From the NCBI RefSeq assembly GCF_003711515.1, contig NW_021167085.1:931649-995648 (forward strand): 64,000 nt of DNA, given 5' to 3'. A program made the position numbers and the translations under genes. Below the pieces are notes generated by a model. It was not told the DNA's origin, ran no database searches, and saw only the letters and a list, made by a program, of their open reading frames with translations. This document shows positions 35,359 through 45,723 of the stretch, one piece after another; the stretch's first letter is position 1; the number at the start of each line of letters is the position of its first letter. The stretch is from Sodiomyces alkalinus F11. Its lineage: Eukaryota; Ascomycota; Sordariomycetes; Glomerellales; Plectosphaerellaceae.

Positions 35359-36029
35359 GGAAATGTATTTCTTTCACAATACTTAACCCGAAGAATAGGA
35401 ACAAACCACGTTGACAAATGTCTTCTTCCACCAAGGCAACTACGAAGTTTCGTAGGTAGCAAGAATTCAATGTTGAATGCGACCAAGATTGAGAGGTAAC
35501 TACGAATAGAAGCTAAGGTTTTTGCCCAAGGTAGATATGAGCGCAGGCCCGCTCCTGATGCAGTTGTCCGGATTTTCATCTCAGTGTGAGGACCATTGCC
35601 TACCTAAGGTAAGGTAGGTAGTAAAACGTCCAATGTGAATATGAGTACCAAGTCTCCCTAATATTATCTTTTAGGTTTGCAACTTGAAGAGACGAAACAG
35701 TAAAAGTGAAGTACCGAGTAGGTAGATGCGACGATGCTTTGTCCGAAATACGTACCCGACAGCCGTGGGGACAATATCACAAATCCCACCAATAAGAGCG
35801 TTAATTAAAACCACTCAAGCTCAATGCCCGCCATTGGTCGACTTGGCTTCACCCTTACATTAGATACGCGTCGGGGTCGCGTCTTGCACTGAGCAGGACT
35901 GCCATGCCAATCTTGCAGATGAATATCATCCCTTCCTGCACTTTTCCCATCTCATACCCGATACACTTCACTCTCCCCCTGCTCCCGATTTCTTCTGGTC
36001 CGTGACACCACTGCACCGCGAAGGCCGAC
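35359..36029. other. Intergenic region with dUTPase promoter
   Basis: No gene is seen. It holds a ctacctaaggtaaggtaggtag block (about 35,600-35,622) of the recurrent GGTACC/AAGG family and an ACGCGT at 35866-35871, then a pyrimidine-rich leader (ctctccccctgctcccg) just before the dUTPase ATG. Confidence 0.5.
35866..35871. promoter_or_regulatory. MCB-type hexamer ACGCGT upstream of dUTPase
   Basis: The site is 159 nt upstream of the dUTPase ATG, a normal promoter distance. dUTPase is a classic G1/S gene in yeasts, so MBF-type control is plausible here. Confidence 0.4.
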
Positions 36030-36661
36030 ATGACCACTGCCGAATCCGTCACCTCCCCACCGACCTCTCCTCCCGCCAAACGTGTGAAGACCACTACAGA
36101 CGAACATCCCAAGATGGCAACCTCAGAACAAGCCCCACCCCTCCTCGTCAAGAAGCTCTCTGATAAGGCTCGCCTGCCCACCCGTGGCTCCGCCTTCGCC
36201 GCCGGTTACGACCTCTACGCCGCCAAGGAGACCACCATCCCGGCCCGCGGCAAGGCCCTTGTTGACACGGATATTGCCATCTCCGTCCCGGCCGGAACCT
36301 GTTCGTTTCCCTCCCCCTTTTGCCTAAAGTACTTTTTCAACTAAGTGTATACGCTGACATGTGGTCGAAAACATATTTATAAGATGGCCGCATCGCCCCT
36401 CGTTCTGGTCTTGCTGCCAAACACTTCATTGACACGGGCGCCGGCGTTATCGATGCTGACTACCGCGGCCAAGTCAAGGTCCTGCTCTTCAACCATTCGG
36501 ACACCGATTTCTCCGTCGCCGAGGGTGACCGTGTCGCTCAGCTCGTCATCGAGCGCATCTACACCCCGGAGGTTGTTGAAGTCGCCGAGCTGGAGGAGAG
36601 CGTGCGTGGAGCCGGCGGGTTTGGTAGCACGGGCGTGTCACTTGACAAGCCGGCAGCATGA
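36030..36661 (+). CDS. DUT1: dUTP diphosphatase (trimeric dUTPase)
   Basis: dUTPase hydrolyses dUTP to dUMP and pyrophosphate, keeping uracil out of DNA and feeding dTMP synthesis. Exons are 36030-36300 and 36384-36661, giving 182 aa. All five motifs are present in order: [35 protein letters not shown] (with the catalytic Asp), [10 protein letters not shown], and the C-terminal glycine-rich arm [10 protein letters not shown]. The N-terminal extension of about 45 residues contains PPAKRVK, a likely nuclear signal, and a second in-frame ATG (36114) that could give a shorter form. The 83-nt intron splits motif 2 directly before its glycine. It is convergent with the pyridoxal kinase gene, 311 bp between stops. 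Confidence 0.95.
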
Positions 36662-36972
36662 GCCATGACCCCGAACTGACACAATATCACAATATCACGA
36701 TGGACACCCGACATGAAGAACAGTTGCCTTTCCGAGGCCTGGGCAGCGAATCTGTAGTGGAACTCAATAGACCTGGACTATGGAAAACTGGTCCCAACTA
36801 GATGGTGGAATGAGACATGAATACCTATTGCATAACTAGGCTCCTCTTTTCTATATGGTCTTTGACTTCCAAGTCCCGTTCTATAAGTGTCTCTCCTTTT
36901 TTCCCCCCAAGTAACCAGCTTCATGCACGCTGTCTATCTATGCTCGAGCCCCCGGCTCAACACGACCCAACA
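36662..36972. other. Convergent 3' intergenic region
   Basis: These 311 bp hold the 3' ends of dUTPase and pyridoxal kinase. Nothing else is seen. Confidence 0.5.
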
Positions 36973-38393
36973 TTATATTGCCTTGGCCTTGAACACCACC
37001 TCGGGATTCCGCAAGCTGGCCACGTTCCTCACCAGCCGCAGCTCCGCATTCTTGCTCGTCAGCAAATGCGCCTTCTTCTTGCTCTCCTCCCCACCGTCCA
37101 CCAACGCCGCCGCCGTTGTTGCCTTGGTCTTTTCCACGGCCACCGCCATCGCCTCCGCCGTCTTGGTGAGGACCTCATGCATGCTGCCCAGCACCCTCTC
37201 GACCGCCCGGACAAGGGGTAGCGACAGCACGTCGGCCTCGTCGCCGCTAAGCCACGACCGCCGCGTGCGCAGGTCGGAGGGCTCCTCCCAGATGGCCTGA
37301 CGCATGCGCGCCGTCATGAGCGCGGCGAACATGTCGCCCGTGCCGCTGAAGTAGCAGTCGATCGCCGGGAACACAATCTTGAATAGGCGGGGGCGGAAAT
37401 CCGACGTCATGGTGGAACCCACGACGGAGAGATGCTGAGGGGGCAGATCGGAAGTAGGTAGGCTGACAGAGGTGATGATGACGTGGGGAATACGGTACCG
37501 CCGGTGAAGCATCTCGATTGCTTCCTTCAAGGTGTCCATGTCGACGATTTTGACACCCGACAGAACCCTGCCTCTCTCCATCAGTATGGGAGCCTTAATG
37601 CATTTCTTCCATCTCTATCTCGGGAAAAGGGGGAGAAAGCAAAGAGAAAAAAAGAAAGAAAAAAAGGAAAGAATCCAGACGTACTCTGCCTCAAATTGGT
37701 TAGGCAATATTAGATCGGCATGCTCTATCAGGGCCTGGTATGCTGGCACGACTTCCTCGGCAACGTAAAGCCGGCCGTTGTCGCCCATGACAGGATCCAA
37801 TACCCAGAAGAAACCTCCTGGCGAGGAGGATCCGGCTAAAGACTTCTCGCGCAGGTCCTCGCCAATCCGTCCCACTGCTGAAACAGCTTCGGCGCCGGGA
37901 ATGTATCCGGAGAGCATCATGTCGAAGTCGTCGAGGTACGACTGCTTCAGACCATCATAGAGCGACGAGATTTCCTCGGCCGATACCTTGCTTCCCGTCC
38001 ACTGATGGTAGCCAGTGTGATTACCTGACCACGCGGAACTGTCAATCATTTGTCCTTCAGGACTATGGGCAGAAAACGGGGAGATGGGTACGGTGGCTGT
38101 TCACATACTAAATTGGACGGTGTTTAGTGCCGCCACATCACATCCGAGGGACTGAAGGGTGAAGACGGCAATTTTGTTTCCGACATTTCTTTCGCCGTAG
38201 ACGCCATTAGGTACTTCGTCCATCAATTTTGGCAGTGAGAGGAGTAATCATGGCACTCACCCGGAGACCACCTTGGACCGAGTTAGCATGTAAGTGTCAG
38301 GGGCGCTTTGAGGGTTGCATGTTTTCTGGTCAGGCTTACATGGCTTGCTATGGCCAATACCCGTGTCTCTGGAACAGGAAACTCGGAGGACAT
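36973..38393 (-). CDS. Pyridoxal kinase
   Basis: The enzyme phosphorylates pyridoxal, pyridoxine and pyridoxamine with ATP in the B6 salvage pathway. Five exons: 38393-38340, 38271-38261, 38188-38109, 38024-37685 and 37567-36973, giving 359 aa. The start MSSEFPVPETRVLAIASH leads through the 11-nt exon into VVSG, then NVGNKIAVFTLQSLGCDV and NTVQFSNHTGY, the substrate-binding signature split by intron 3. VLDPVMGDNGRLYV and LILPNQFEAE are typical of the family, and SGTGDMFAALM carries the catalytic aspartate of the ribokinase-like fold. A C-terminal Lys/Ala-rich segment (about 60 residues) is longer than in human PDXK, as in other filamentous fungi. At one spot the usual Tyr after VVSG is Asn. 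Related yeast gene: BUD16. Confidence 0.92.
38261..38271 (-). other. 11-nt microexon of pyridoxal kinase
   Basis: The 11 bases GTGGTCTCCGG encode VVSG (the last Gly codon finished by the next exon). It is bounded by GTCCAAG on the left and GTGAGTG on the right, with introns of 68 and 72 nt. Leaving it out would break the frame and the conserved SHVV.G motif. Confidence 0.75.
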
Positions 38394-39681
38394 CTTGGAA
38401 CTGCACGGTGCTGGTGTTGCAGCTAGCTCCTGGTACTTTGTGTGTATGACAGAGAATTTCCGTGTCGTCCCTGATAAATGTCGTGACTCCCTAAGGTAGA
38501 ATACTTTGACTGATAAGATGGTCACGACATGTGAGTCAAGGGTTAAGGGAGATGTGATAACTAATGGCCGTAAGATAGAGGTGAGATACGGAGTGACCTG
38601 CAAGTAAAATTAGATGAACAATATCCTCTCATCTGAAGTTTATCCTTGAAAGGAAAACAAACAGCAGACTTGAGGTGAAATGTCCATCCGATTCGAATTG
38701 TAACTTGGAACCTATAAAGTACTCGCATCAGATACGCAGTTTCAAATTAATACCGATTGGATGTCCCGGGACAGTAACACCCCGCCATTCGCTGAGCGCC
38801 CCGCGCTAAACCAAAAACAGTAGTTATCTGGAATCCTTCTCTGCGGAATCATGTGATTAGCTGTCCACCGATGACGAGTACCAAAGTACTTCGGTGAAGT
38901 CGGTGAAGAGGGATTCATGGGTGGCTTTTTGAAAGCCGTTGATCGGATTCCAACAAACCATCCCGTTCCGCCCGAATTTATCAACTGACAACTTGGCAAA
39001 TTCCAAGTCGCACGGAATCACTTCACATTTCTTCGTTGTTGACTTGGTTGCACCCGTCGATTGGTCAACATATGGACCGCGCCCCGCGGGAAGCGCAAGC
39101 TGCGGACCGGGCAGAATATCTCCTCTGTTGTCCGGCGGAGACTGGCGATGACTTCTTCTGTGGATGAACCCCAACCTTGGGTCCTGAAGCCTTCGCTCCG
39201 ACACCGATAATTATACGTTGGGTAGTTGATGCGTATTACTTTATTAGCACACCGTTTTCACAACTTTGGGCTCCATCAAGACAACAACGTCCTCGATGAG
39301 GCAGATCTACCTTGGGCTTCATTTGCATCATCGATCGTTTGTGGGTTCAGGGTCGATATATATTGATCTGGTTGTTCAATGCACATAGACAGAAGGGTTA
39401 TTTGCCCCAGACAAAAGTACAGGTGCTCAAGAAAAAAGAGAATCGGCGAAACATTTTGTCTTCATTATCATCTAATGCCATCAGATCCCGTCGTTTTATA
39501 ACCCCCGCCTCCTGCACTTCCGCGGGCCACGGTGCCTCTCTCCTGTATCGTCCCGAAAAAAAAAATACGAACCTTGAACCTGAGTACGCAAACCCGGGTT
39601 CAATACCCTTAGTTCTCCATCAACGCCGGCCAGTCGCAAGTCCTTTCAGTCCCCACCACCATGTCTGCTAAAGGAGACCGT
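38394..39681. other. Intergenic region
   Basis: This 1.29-kb space lies between pyridoxal kinase (its promoter side) and the 3' end of PCNA. A 115-codon minus-strand frame (about 38857-39204) resembles no family and I do not call it. Nothing else is seen. Confidence 0.5.
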
Positions 39682-40682
39682 TTATTCCTCGTCACCAATC
39701 TGCAAAACATACAACTGTTAGCCTGATTCTCTTCACCTCGTATAAGAAAAGATAGCTTGCCTTGGGAGCCAGGTAGAAGCGCAGGTAGCTGCTTCCAGAG
39801 AGGTTGTACTCAACCAGGAGCGGTACCTCGTTCGAGAGGCAGATCTTGACCTGGTTGGAGAGCGCGGACGCCTTGCAGAAGTTGACGAGATATTTGAGGG
39901 AGAAGGTGAGAGCAACGGGCTCTGTCAGCTCAATGTCGACATTGTTCTCGGGCTTTTCCACGTTCGAGTGCGACCGCAGGGTCACGGCGCCGTTGCCGAT
40001 GTCGCCGTTGCATGAAAATTTAATACCATCCTTGCTCGCGTCGATGGTCACTGCATAGGCAGAAAAACGTCAGTCTTCCGTGCCTCTTTCTTCCAGAGCC
40101 GCTTCTCCTTACCTGACTCGCTCATGGCAGCCAAATCAGTGCAGATGCGCTTGAACTCGGCAGCAGGCATGGCAATGGTAGCGGCGTATTCCGTCTCGGG
40201 GATGCCCAAGTGCTCCTGGTCGATGTCCATGAGCTTGAGGTCATACTCGCTGATACGGTCGTTGTCGCTGCTCTCGAACACGAGGTTCAGGCTGTCCGGG
40301 GCATCCTCAGCCTTCATGGTGAGTACGTCCTCGTTCTGGGCCGCGCGTAGCACCTTGGTAAGGGAGGTCAGGTTGACGCCGAGAGCGATGTTGCGGTCGC
40401 AGCGGTACGGGGAGAAGGCCTCGGCCTTGAGCATCATGGATACGAGGGCAACGTGGGAGTTGTCCATGGCCTGCAGGGCAACGCCCGAGTCATTGCAGTC
40501 AAAATTGCAGTCCTGAACGAGGTCCTTGATAGCATCCACGACCTATGACGAGAAAAGACTGATGTTAGCGTTGTCTTTTTCGTGGAGGGGCGGCGGAAAT
40601 CCCGCTCGGCATGGCGGATAGATAGAGGACCAAAACATACCTTCTTCAGGATGTTAGCCTGCTCGAGCCGCGCTTCTAACAT
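39682..40682 (-). CDS. POL30: Proliferating cell nuclear antigen (PCNA sliding clamp)
   Basis: PCNA is the homotrimeric DNA clamp that tethers polymerase delta and many repair factors. Exons are 40682-40641, 40542-40113, 40050-39761 and 39699-39682, giving 259 aa, the family's exact size. It begins [23 protein letters not shown], contains the [20 protein letters not shown] block, [14 protein letters not shown] in the interdomain loop that binds PIP-box partners, and ends [14 protein letters not shown]. The final intron (39700-39760) has a GC donor (AAG|GCAAGC) and leaves an 18-nt last exon; the family's invariant PKIGDEE end supports it. Unspliced, the last intron would replace the final five residues with 18 others. 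An ACGCGT lies 381 nt upstream. Confidence 0.97.
39700..39760 (-). other. GC-AG intron of PCNA, followed by an 18-nt exon
   Basis: Donor GCAAGC, branch GGCTAAC, acceptor TTTGCAG, length 61 nt. The last exon encodes only IGDEE and the stop. Confidence 0.85.
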
Positions 40683-41672
40683 TTTCGCGACGGTGACGGT
40701 GTTAAGTAGAAAAAGTGGCGGGGTAGATCGTCAAAAGGATCGTGTCGTATTGGCAACTGGCTGCCGGGTATAATGGAGGAGAAATTGAGGAGCAGGCTCA
40801 GATCAAGGTAACAGAAGAAGAAAAAGCGCTAAAGAGACTTGATGAAATGAAGTGAATGGTATGACAGGCCAAGTAGAAAGGCAGAAGTTTGGAAGTGACG
40901 GTGTTCTGTGGAGGATGCTGTATCAAGAGGGTTGAAGATGTGGAAAGGGAGGAGGGGGAATAATTCGTTAGGGAAACCAACTTCGAAAAGGTTCGTGTAA
41001 TCGACGACGCGCGCGGTCAACGCGCATTCTGTGTGGCCGGGGTTTAATGGGTTTCGGGGCAGACGCGTCTGTGGCCCTCTGATTACATCATCAGCATGAG
41101 GTCTCCGTGTTTGTACTCCGTGCGAAGTGATTGTCTGTACGGCTGCCTGCTGTGTGCAACTTCTGCGAACACACACCGCAAGGGAATTATCATGTATGTC
41201 TAATCCGAATACGGGGTATTGAAAAATCAACTACTCCATCCCCCAGGTTGACTGTGACATATGGAAAGAGGTGGTTTTCAGCCTCGGAATCCCAGCGCCA
41301 AGTAATAAATAATATATACAGAGAGCATCGTGATCCCACAAACGACGCCGGACGCGCCTCCGCCCATGTGGCCGCGTCTTGAAACCAAGCCATGTCTATA
41401 TGAGATGTTGAAAACGAGAGACGAGCAGCCCAGCAGTAACTGGAGCAAGAGATATACAATGTGTAAAAGGAAAATCGACAAGTGAAGGGATGGGGGATTA
41501 GGAGGGAGCAAAGGTCCAGCCGGGATAAAACGAAAAGAAAATAAATCAGTTTCCTTCCCCCCACCAAAAAACGCCGATTCATAAAGAAGGAATTGCCGAT
41601 AACTGCGCTTGTCTAAGTTAAACTGTTTGTCGTCATGACTTGTAGAAATCTTCGGGTCAGTTTGGGAGTCCG
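40683..41672. promoter_or_regulatory. PCNA promoter and vezatin-like 3' flank
   Basis: About 1 kb with no gene. It contains gacgcgcgcggtcaacgcgc (about 41,006-41,025) and a full ACGCGT at 41063-41068 upstream of PCNA, and a gtactccgtgcgaag motif near 41,115. Confidence 0.5.
41063..41068. promoter_or_regulatory. MCB-type hexamer ACGCGT upstream of PCNA
   Basis: It lies within the larger palindrome agacgcgtct, 381 nt upstream of the PCNA ATG. PCNA is a known MBF target in yeasts; its use here is inferred. Confidence 0.4.
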
Positions 41673-43871
41673 TCACAAGGACGTGATACGTGCCCCTGCC
41701 GACCGAGTTGGTGTCGTGTTGGTCCTGGGTCTGGTAGCTTTTCGAGGCCTGAGACTAATAACCGTCTCAAGTTCGCGGAGCATGCCCCTTGTCGCCTCGG
41801 CACTCTCCCTAGCTGTCTCTCTCTTTTCCCGGTCTTCCTTCATCTTAGCGATTCGTTCTTCTCGAGTGAGGAGGCTTCGTGGTCTCGGCATGGCCACGGC
41901 CTCGAAGACCTCGTCGCTGTCTGCATTACTGCTTCCGTCAATGCTAGCAGCCGAATCCCCAGTCAGTGCTTTAAGGGCCTCCAACGCGCCGCCAGCCCCA
42001 CCGCCATGCTCGATGGCCGTGGGACCACTGAGAGAGCTGGCGGGGGAGAGCAGAGTGCTCATCGAGGAGAGACGCTTCTCATTTCGATCAATACCCATGG
42101 CTAAGGCTGCCTTGCCCTCCTCCCAAGCCTGCATCAAGGCCTTGAGGTCGACGCCGATCGACTCGTACTGGGCCATGAGATTCGACCCGAGCTCGGAGAT
42201 GTCATCCGATTCGTTGAGGGTCCTGTCCGATTCCTCCCGCAGAAGATGAAGCTTCGCTTGCAATCCACGAATGCCCGTGGATAGAGAATTTAGCTTGTGT
42301 AGTTGCCCTCTCCATCGCTCGCGTCCGGGAGTCAGGGGCATTTTAGGAGTTGGCGGAACAGGGAAGGCTTCGGGGTTACGTTAGCTTGGATAAGAAAGGA
42401 TCGTTATATCATATGACACGTGGAAGTGGGACTAACATTCTTCTTCGCTCAGTATCGACCTGAGCCTTTCGTAGTTTAAGGATGTGATGGAGTTGAGCGT
42501 TCGGATGGCTTCGACGGCCGTCGTCCACCTCAGAAGATCGTTGCTGTCACCGCTCGCGTCGAGTGCAAGTAGCGCACAAAGAAACATCTTGCGAATCGTA
42601 TGGAACCTGGCTGCCGCGATCTTCAGCGACCTCAACGACTCGGTATCTTCCGGGTCAGTCTCTGCCAGTCCCTGCATGACGTCGGAGATGTCCAAGTCAC
42701 TGATGTCGTAAACATCGTAGTACTTCTCCAGATTAAGCTGCTCGGAAAAGCCCTTCACGACGGCGAAGGTTTGGTTATAGTTCTGTAGAGCTTCCGAGAA
42801 ACATAATCTCAGAGCCTTTCGTAGGCGCACACATCTCCGTGTCTGCGTACGGTTCTCGATACGGCTGATGGGTGGGAGTGGCGCGCTTCTGAGCCCATTG
42901 TTAGCACTGCGTCAAGATATCAAGGACCGAAGACAGTCCAAACAGCCAGGAAGGAAACGGAGAGAGATATTCTAGCTCACATCCTGTAGCCACGGGAAAC
43001 CAGCTCTACTTCCTGAATAAGAGATATAGCCGCTGAGGTGGCATCGTCGAATTCCTGGGAGTTGGAGACCAAGGAGGCGATCTCGGACAGTGCTTGGTGT
43101 CGACGATATCGCAGCCACTGCCGCCGCATGAACACCCGGGCGACGCCCACTGCGATGACGCCAAAGAAGAGCACGAGGGCAAGCCGTCTCTTGTTCAGAG
43201 GCCCCCCACTCAGTAGCCAGTTGATCGTGAGAGCGATCGCAAGAGCCGCCACGACGGCACCAATCGCGCCTGTCGTATCGAGGAATCCGATAGCGTCATC
43301 ATAGCCATTGGTCGCGTGTGTAAGCCGGCGCGCTGGTGTATGCTTCTGGCCGCTTATCGAGTAGCCGCTTAGGAGCTGGGATGCGACGATGGTGTAGCGA
43401 AACTGCTCGAGGAACTTGGTATTGTCCGCACGGTCTATCCTGGATGCTACGGCCGTCTGGGATCGGGGAAAAACGGAGAGGATGTCAGCCTCAAGTGTAG
43501 CGGTCGTAGAAATAGAGCTGGGTACGCACCGAGCAACTTTTCCTCCAGGTATCGACTGACGACCTCTTTGGGACCTCGAGAGTCAGAGATGCGGGGATTT
43601 TAGAACGGAATCGGGTTTTCACCAACGGCCGGCCTGTAGGTGCAAACCCGGGGCTAGATGGAGGGGAGATATGATGGTCGGACTCGGCCGATTGTGCCCA
43701 CTCTGCATGGTCGTCCTCGCCTTCATCTGCACGTTCCCTGACATTAGTTACGGTACTGTGGATGATGGACGGCAGTTCAGGGGAGCTGAATGGGTGCAAA
43801 GGTCTGTTCCACCAAGACATACCGCGGAGATAGTCGGCGAGAGGGGACTGATCAAAGACGACGGACTCCAT
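41673..43871 (-). CDS. Vezatin/Inp2-like myosin-binding membrane protein
   Basis: Exons are 43871-43530, 43456-42981, 42888-42437 and 42367-41673, giving 654 aa. Two adjacent membrane segments are seen at about residues 190-235 (AIGAVVAALAIALTINWLL and LALVLFFGVIAVGVARVF), flanked by a first part starting MESVVFDQSPLADYLRG and a long helical C-terminal half (LRKALRLCFSEALQNYNQTF, later LTREERIAKMKEDREKRETA). This matches the fungal family with the myosin-binding domain related to vezatin and to Inp2, the yeast peroxisomal receptor for myosin V. In that reading it links an organelle membrane, probably peroxisomes, to actin transport; the organelle is inferred. All three introns have acceptable signals (GTGCGT, GTGAGC and GTTAGT donors; two have a GCTAAC branch). 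Confidence 0.78.
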
Positions 43872-44853
43872 CTAATGGCCTGGGGATTGTCAAGGCGGCT
43901 TTCACATGCAGCAAAGCCATCTGCAGCCTCGACGAGTCGAAGGCGCCGGCGTCGCGGGTTCGATATTTGCTATGTCTATTCTTTGAAGACTCGATATGTA
44001 TTCGGTGTATTTATTAATCGATGATTTCTGGGTTTGATGTAAGACGTCGTGGATATAAAGCGTCCAGTTGGCGGGAGATGCGATCTAGACCACCCAGTCG
44101 GAGAGGGGAATTGTTGGAGGAGGCGAAGGCGGAGTTGAAGACGGAGGTGAAGACGGAGGTGAAGACGGAGGTGAAGACGAAGGAAGGTGGAGGTGGTGAA
44201 GTCACGTTGGAATCTCCTACCTAAGGTACCTTACCTTAGGCGAGATGTATTGTTCGGATGTACACCGTACTCCGTACATGAAGGGTATTCACGAACGAGT
44301 CGACGGATGAAATATACGAAGTGACAAAACTGCAGGTACTAGGAGCCTCTTCTACATGTACGGAATAAGGGTGCAATTTTAGAAAAGCACACGTTGTCCC
44401 CTCTGGATGTCGGATCTTTCCAGCGGCTGCAGGAATAGGGGAACAATCGACACAATTAGACCACACTTGCGTCCACGCATTGCGATTGCGCATTCGTTAT
44501 TCATGTGTTTATTTGCCATGTTGCAGGGGTGCTCGGCGCAAAGCGAGCGAGCACAAGCTATTTTAGGACAAAGCGCCGGTCCACTAACACTGTCCTGTCT
44601 GGACGTTGCGTCACTAACACGACTATGTATATGATTGCCCATTATCACGTGATCAGGTAGCTTGTACTTTATTTACGGTACCTAGGTACTGAGCTAAGCT
44701 TGCATCACGACAGAGCTGAGCTGCGATGGGCTTCTAACTGTGCTCAGAAAACGAGCAAATACAATACTGCAGAGAGGGCACATCGCAAATTCATCGCGCC
44801 TAATTATTGTTTGAACGAACTCCAAGTCAGCGAACTCTCGGTCTCCCGCAGCC
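43872..44853. other. Divergent intergenic region between vezatin-like gene and EMC6
   Basis: No gene is seen. It contains a 12-nt tandem repeat (44137-44180), a cctaaggtaccttaccttagg palindrome (about 44,220-44,240), a cgtactccgtac motif (about 44,266-44,277) and a ggtacctaggtact motif (about 44,678-44,691). Confidence 0.5.
44137..44180 (+). repeat. 12-nt tandem repeat (gaagacggaggt)
   Basis: Three full units and a partial fourth. It lies in the 5' flank of the vezatin-like gene. It could be translated as a repeat in several frames but belongs to no gene that I can support. Confidence 0.8.
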
Positions 44854-45295
44854 ATGTCGCGCCAACAGGAGCGAGAGGCCCAGATCTACCCCATCGTATC
44901 CGAAGCCGTCATCCACAACACGAAGGTATGGGAGCTCCCCCCTCCCACTTGCCCTTAGGCGCGAAAATCGCCCTGCTGACTCGAACGCTTTGCGGTCCTT
45001 GTAGATTCTAACGAACCTCCAAAATGTCACCGCGTCCCTCTTCGGCGTAGCCGCCGGTATTCTGGGCCTCGAATCGTACGCCGGGTTCCTCTTCTACTTC
45101 GCCTTCGCCACCTTGGTCACCTTCCTCACATACGTCCTCCGGATTGCTCCCGAATCGATTTCCGCTGGATTGCCGCTCTTTGACACCTCGCGGTTCTTTC
45201 GGCGAGCTGTCGACTTTTGGATCGGTGCGGTGTTTAGTGGGCTGCCGGGGTTCATTCTGACTTGGACACTATTTTACGGCATCGTCAGAGCCTGA
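44854..45295 (+). CDS. EMC6: ER membrane protein complex subunit 6
   Basis: EMC6 is a core membrane subunit of the EMC insertase, which inserts tail-anchored and multipass proteins at the ER. Exons are 44854-44925 and 45005-45295, giving 120 aa, the usual size. It begins MSRQQEREAQIYPIVSEAVIHNTK, then the conserved NLQNVTASLFGVAAGILGLES leading into the first hydrophobic segments (GFLFYFAFATLVTFLTYVL), and ends with a last membrane helix GFILTWTLFYGIVRA. The intron (44926-45004) has a GTATGG donor and a CTGAC branch. It is convergent with the GTPBP1-like gene. Confidence 0.92.
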
Positions 45296-45723
45296 TTGTG
45301 TCTGGACAAAAAAGAAGGAAAGGGTGGTCTGGTTGTATGGAGGGGAAACGAGATCCTCTTGGCGTCGCGGAGTCTATCCGAGGTTATGATTTCTTAGGTA
45401 TTGATCGACCGTCTTATTCACAAACGCCTGCTTTCAGGAAGGGTATCTCGACAGTGTCGCGAATATTGATCTACTTTGATTGCGCTCGACAGTTGCAGAA
45501 CCCTTCGGAAATGAATAACTTCATCTATGACAACCACTCCTGAGTTTTGGTTTTCTCCAGGCATTAAGAGATTGAGAAGCCGACACCACCAGGTTTCGAA
45601 GACAAAAAGTAACGACAGAAATACTAAAAGACTGAAAGAACCGATAGGCGGAAACAGTTGTAATCAAGACGCTGTTCAAATCCAGGAAAAGCGGCTTGGA
45701 GAAAAGACAACCCGACACACGCT
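45296..45723. other. Convergent 3' intergenic region
   Basis: These 428 bp lie between the stops of EMC6 and the GTPBP1-like gene. Nothing is recognised. Confidence 0.5.

Noticed and set aside
38857..39204. 115-codon minus-strand frame
   Set aside because: No recognisable family, no splice context and no support from neighbours.
39585..39625. tRNA T-arm-like ggttcaatacc
   Set aside because: No acceptor stem, D-arm or anticodon arm can be built around it.
44137..44180. 12-nt repeat considered as a CRISPR-like or spacer array
   Set aside because: It is a simple contiguous tandem repeat without spacers, in a eukaryotic intergenic region.
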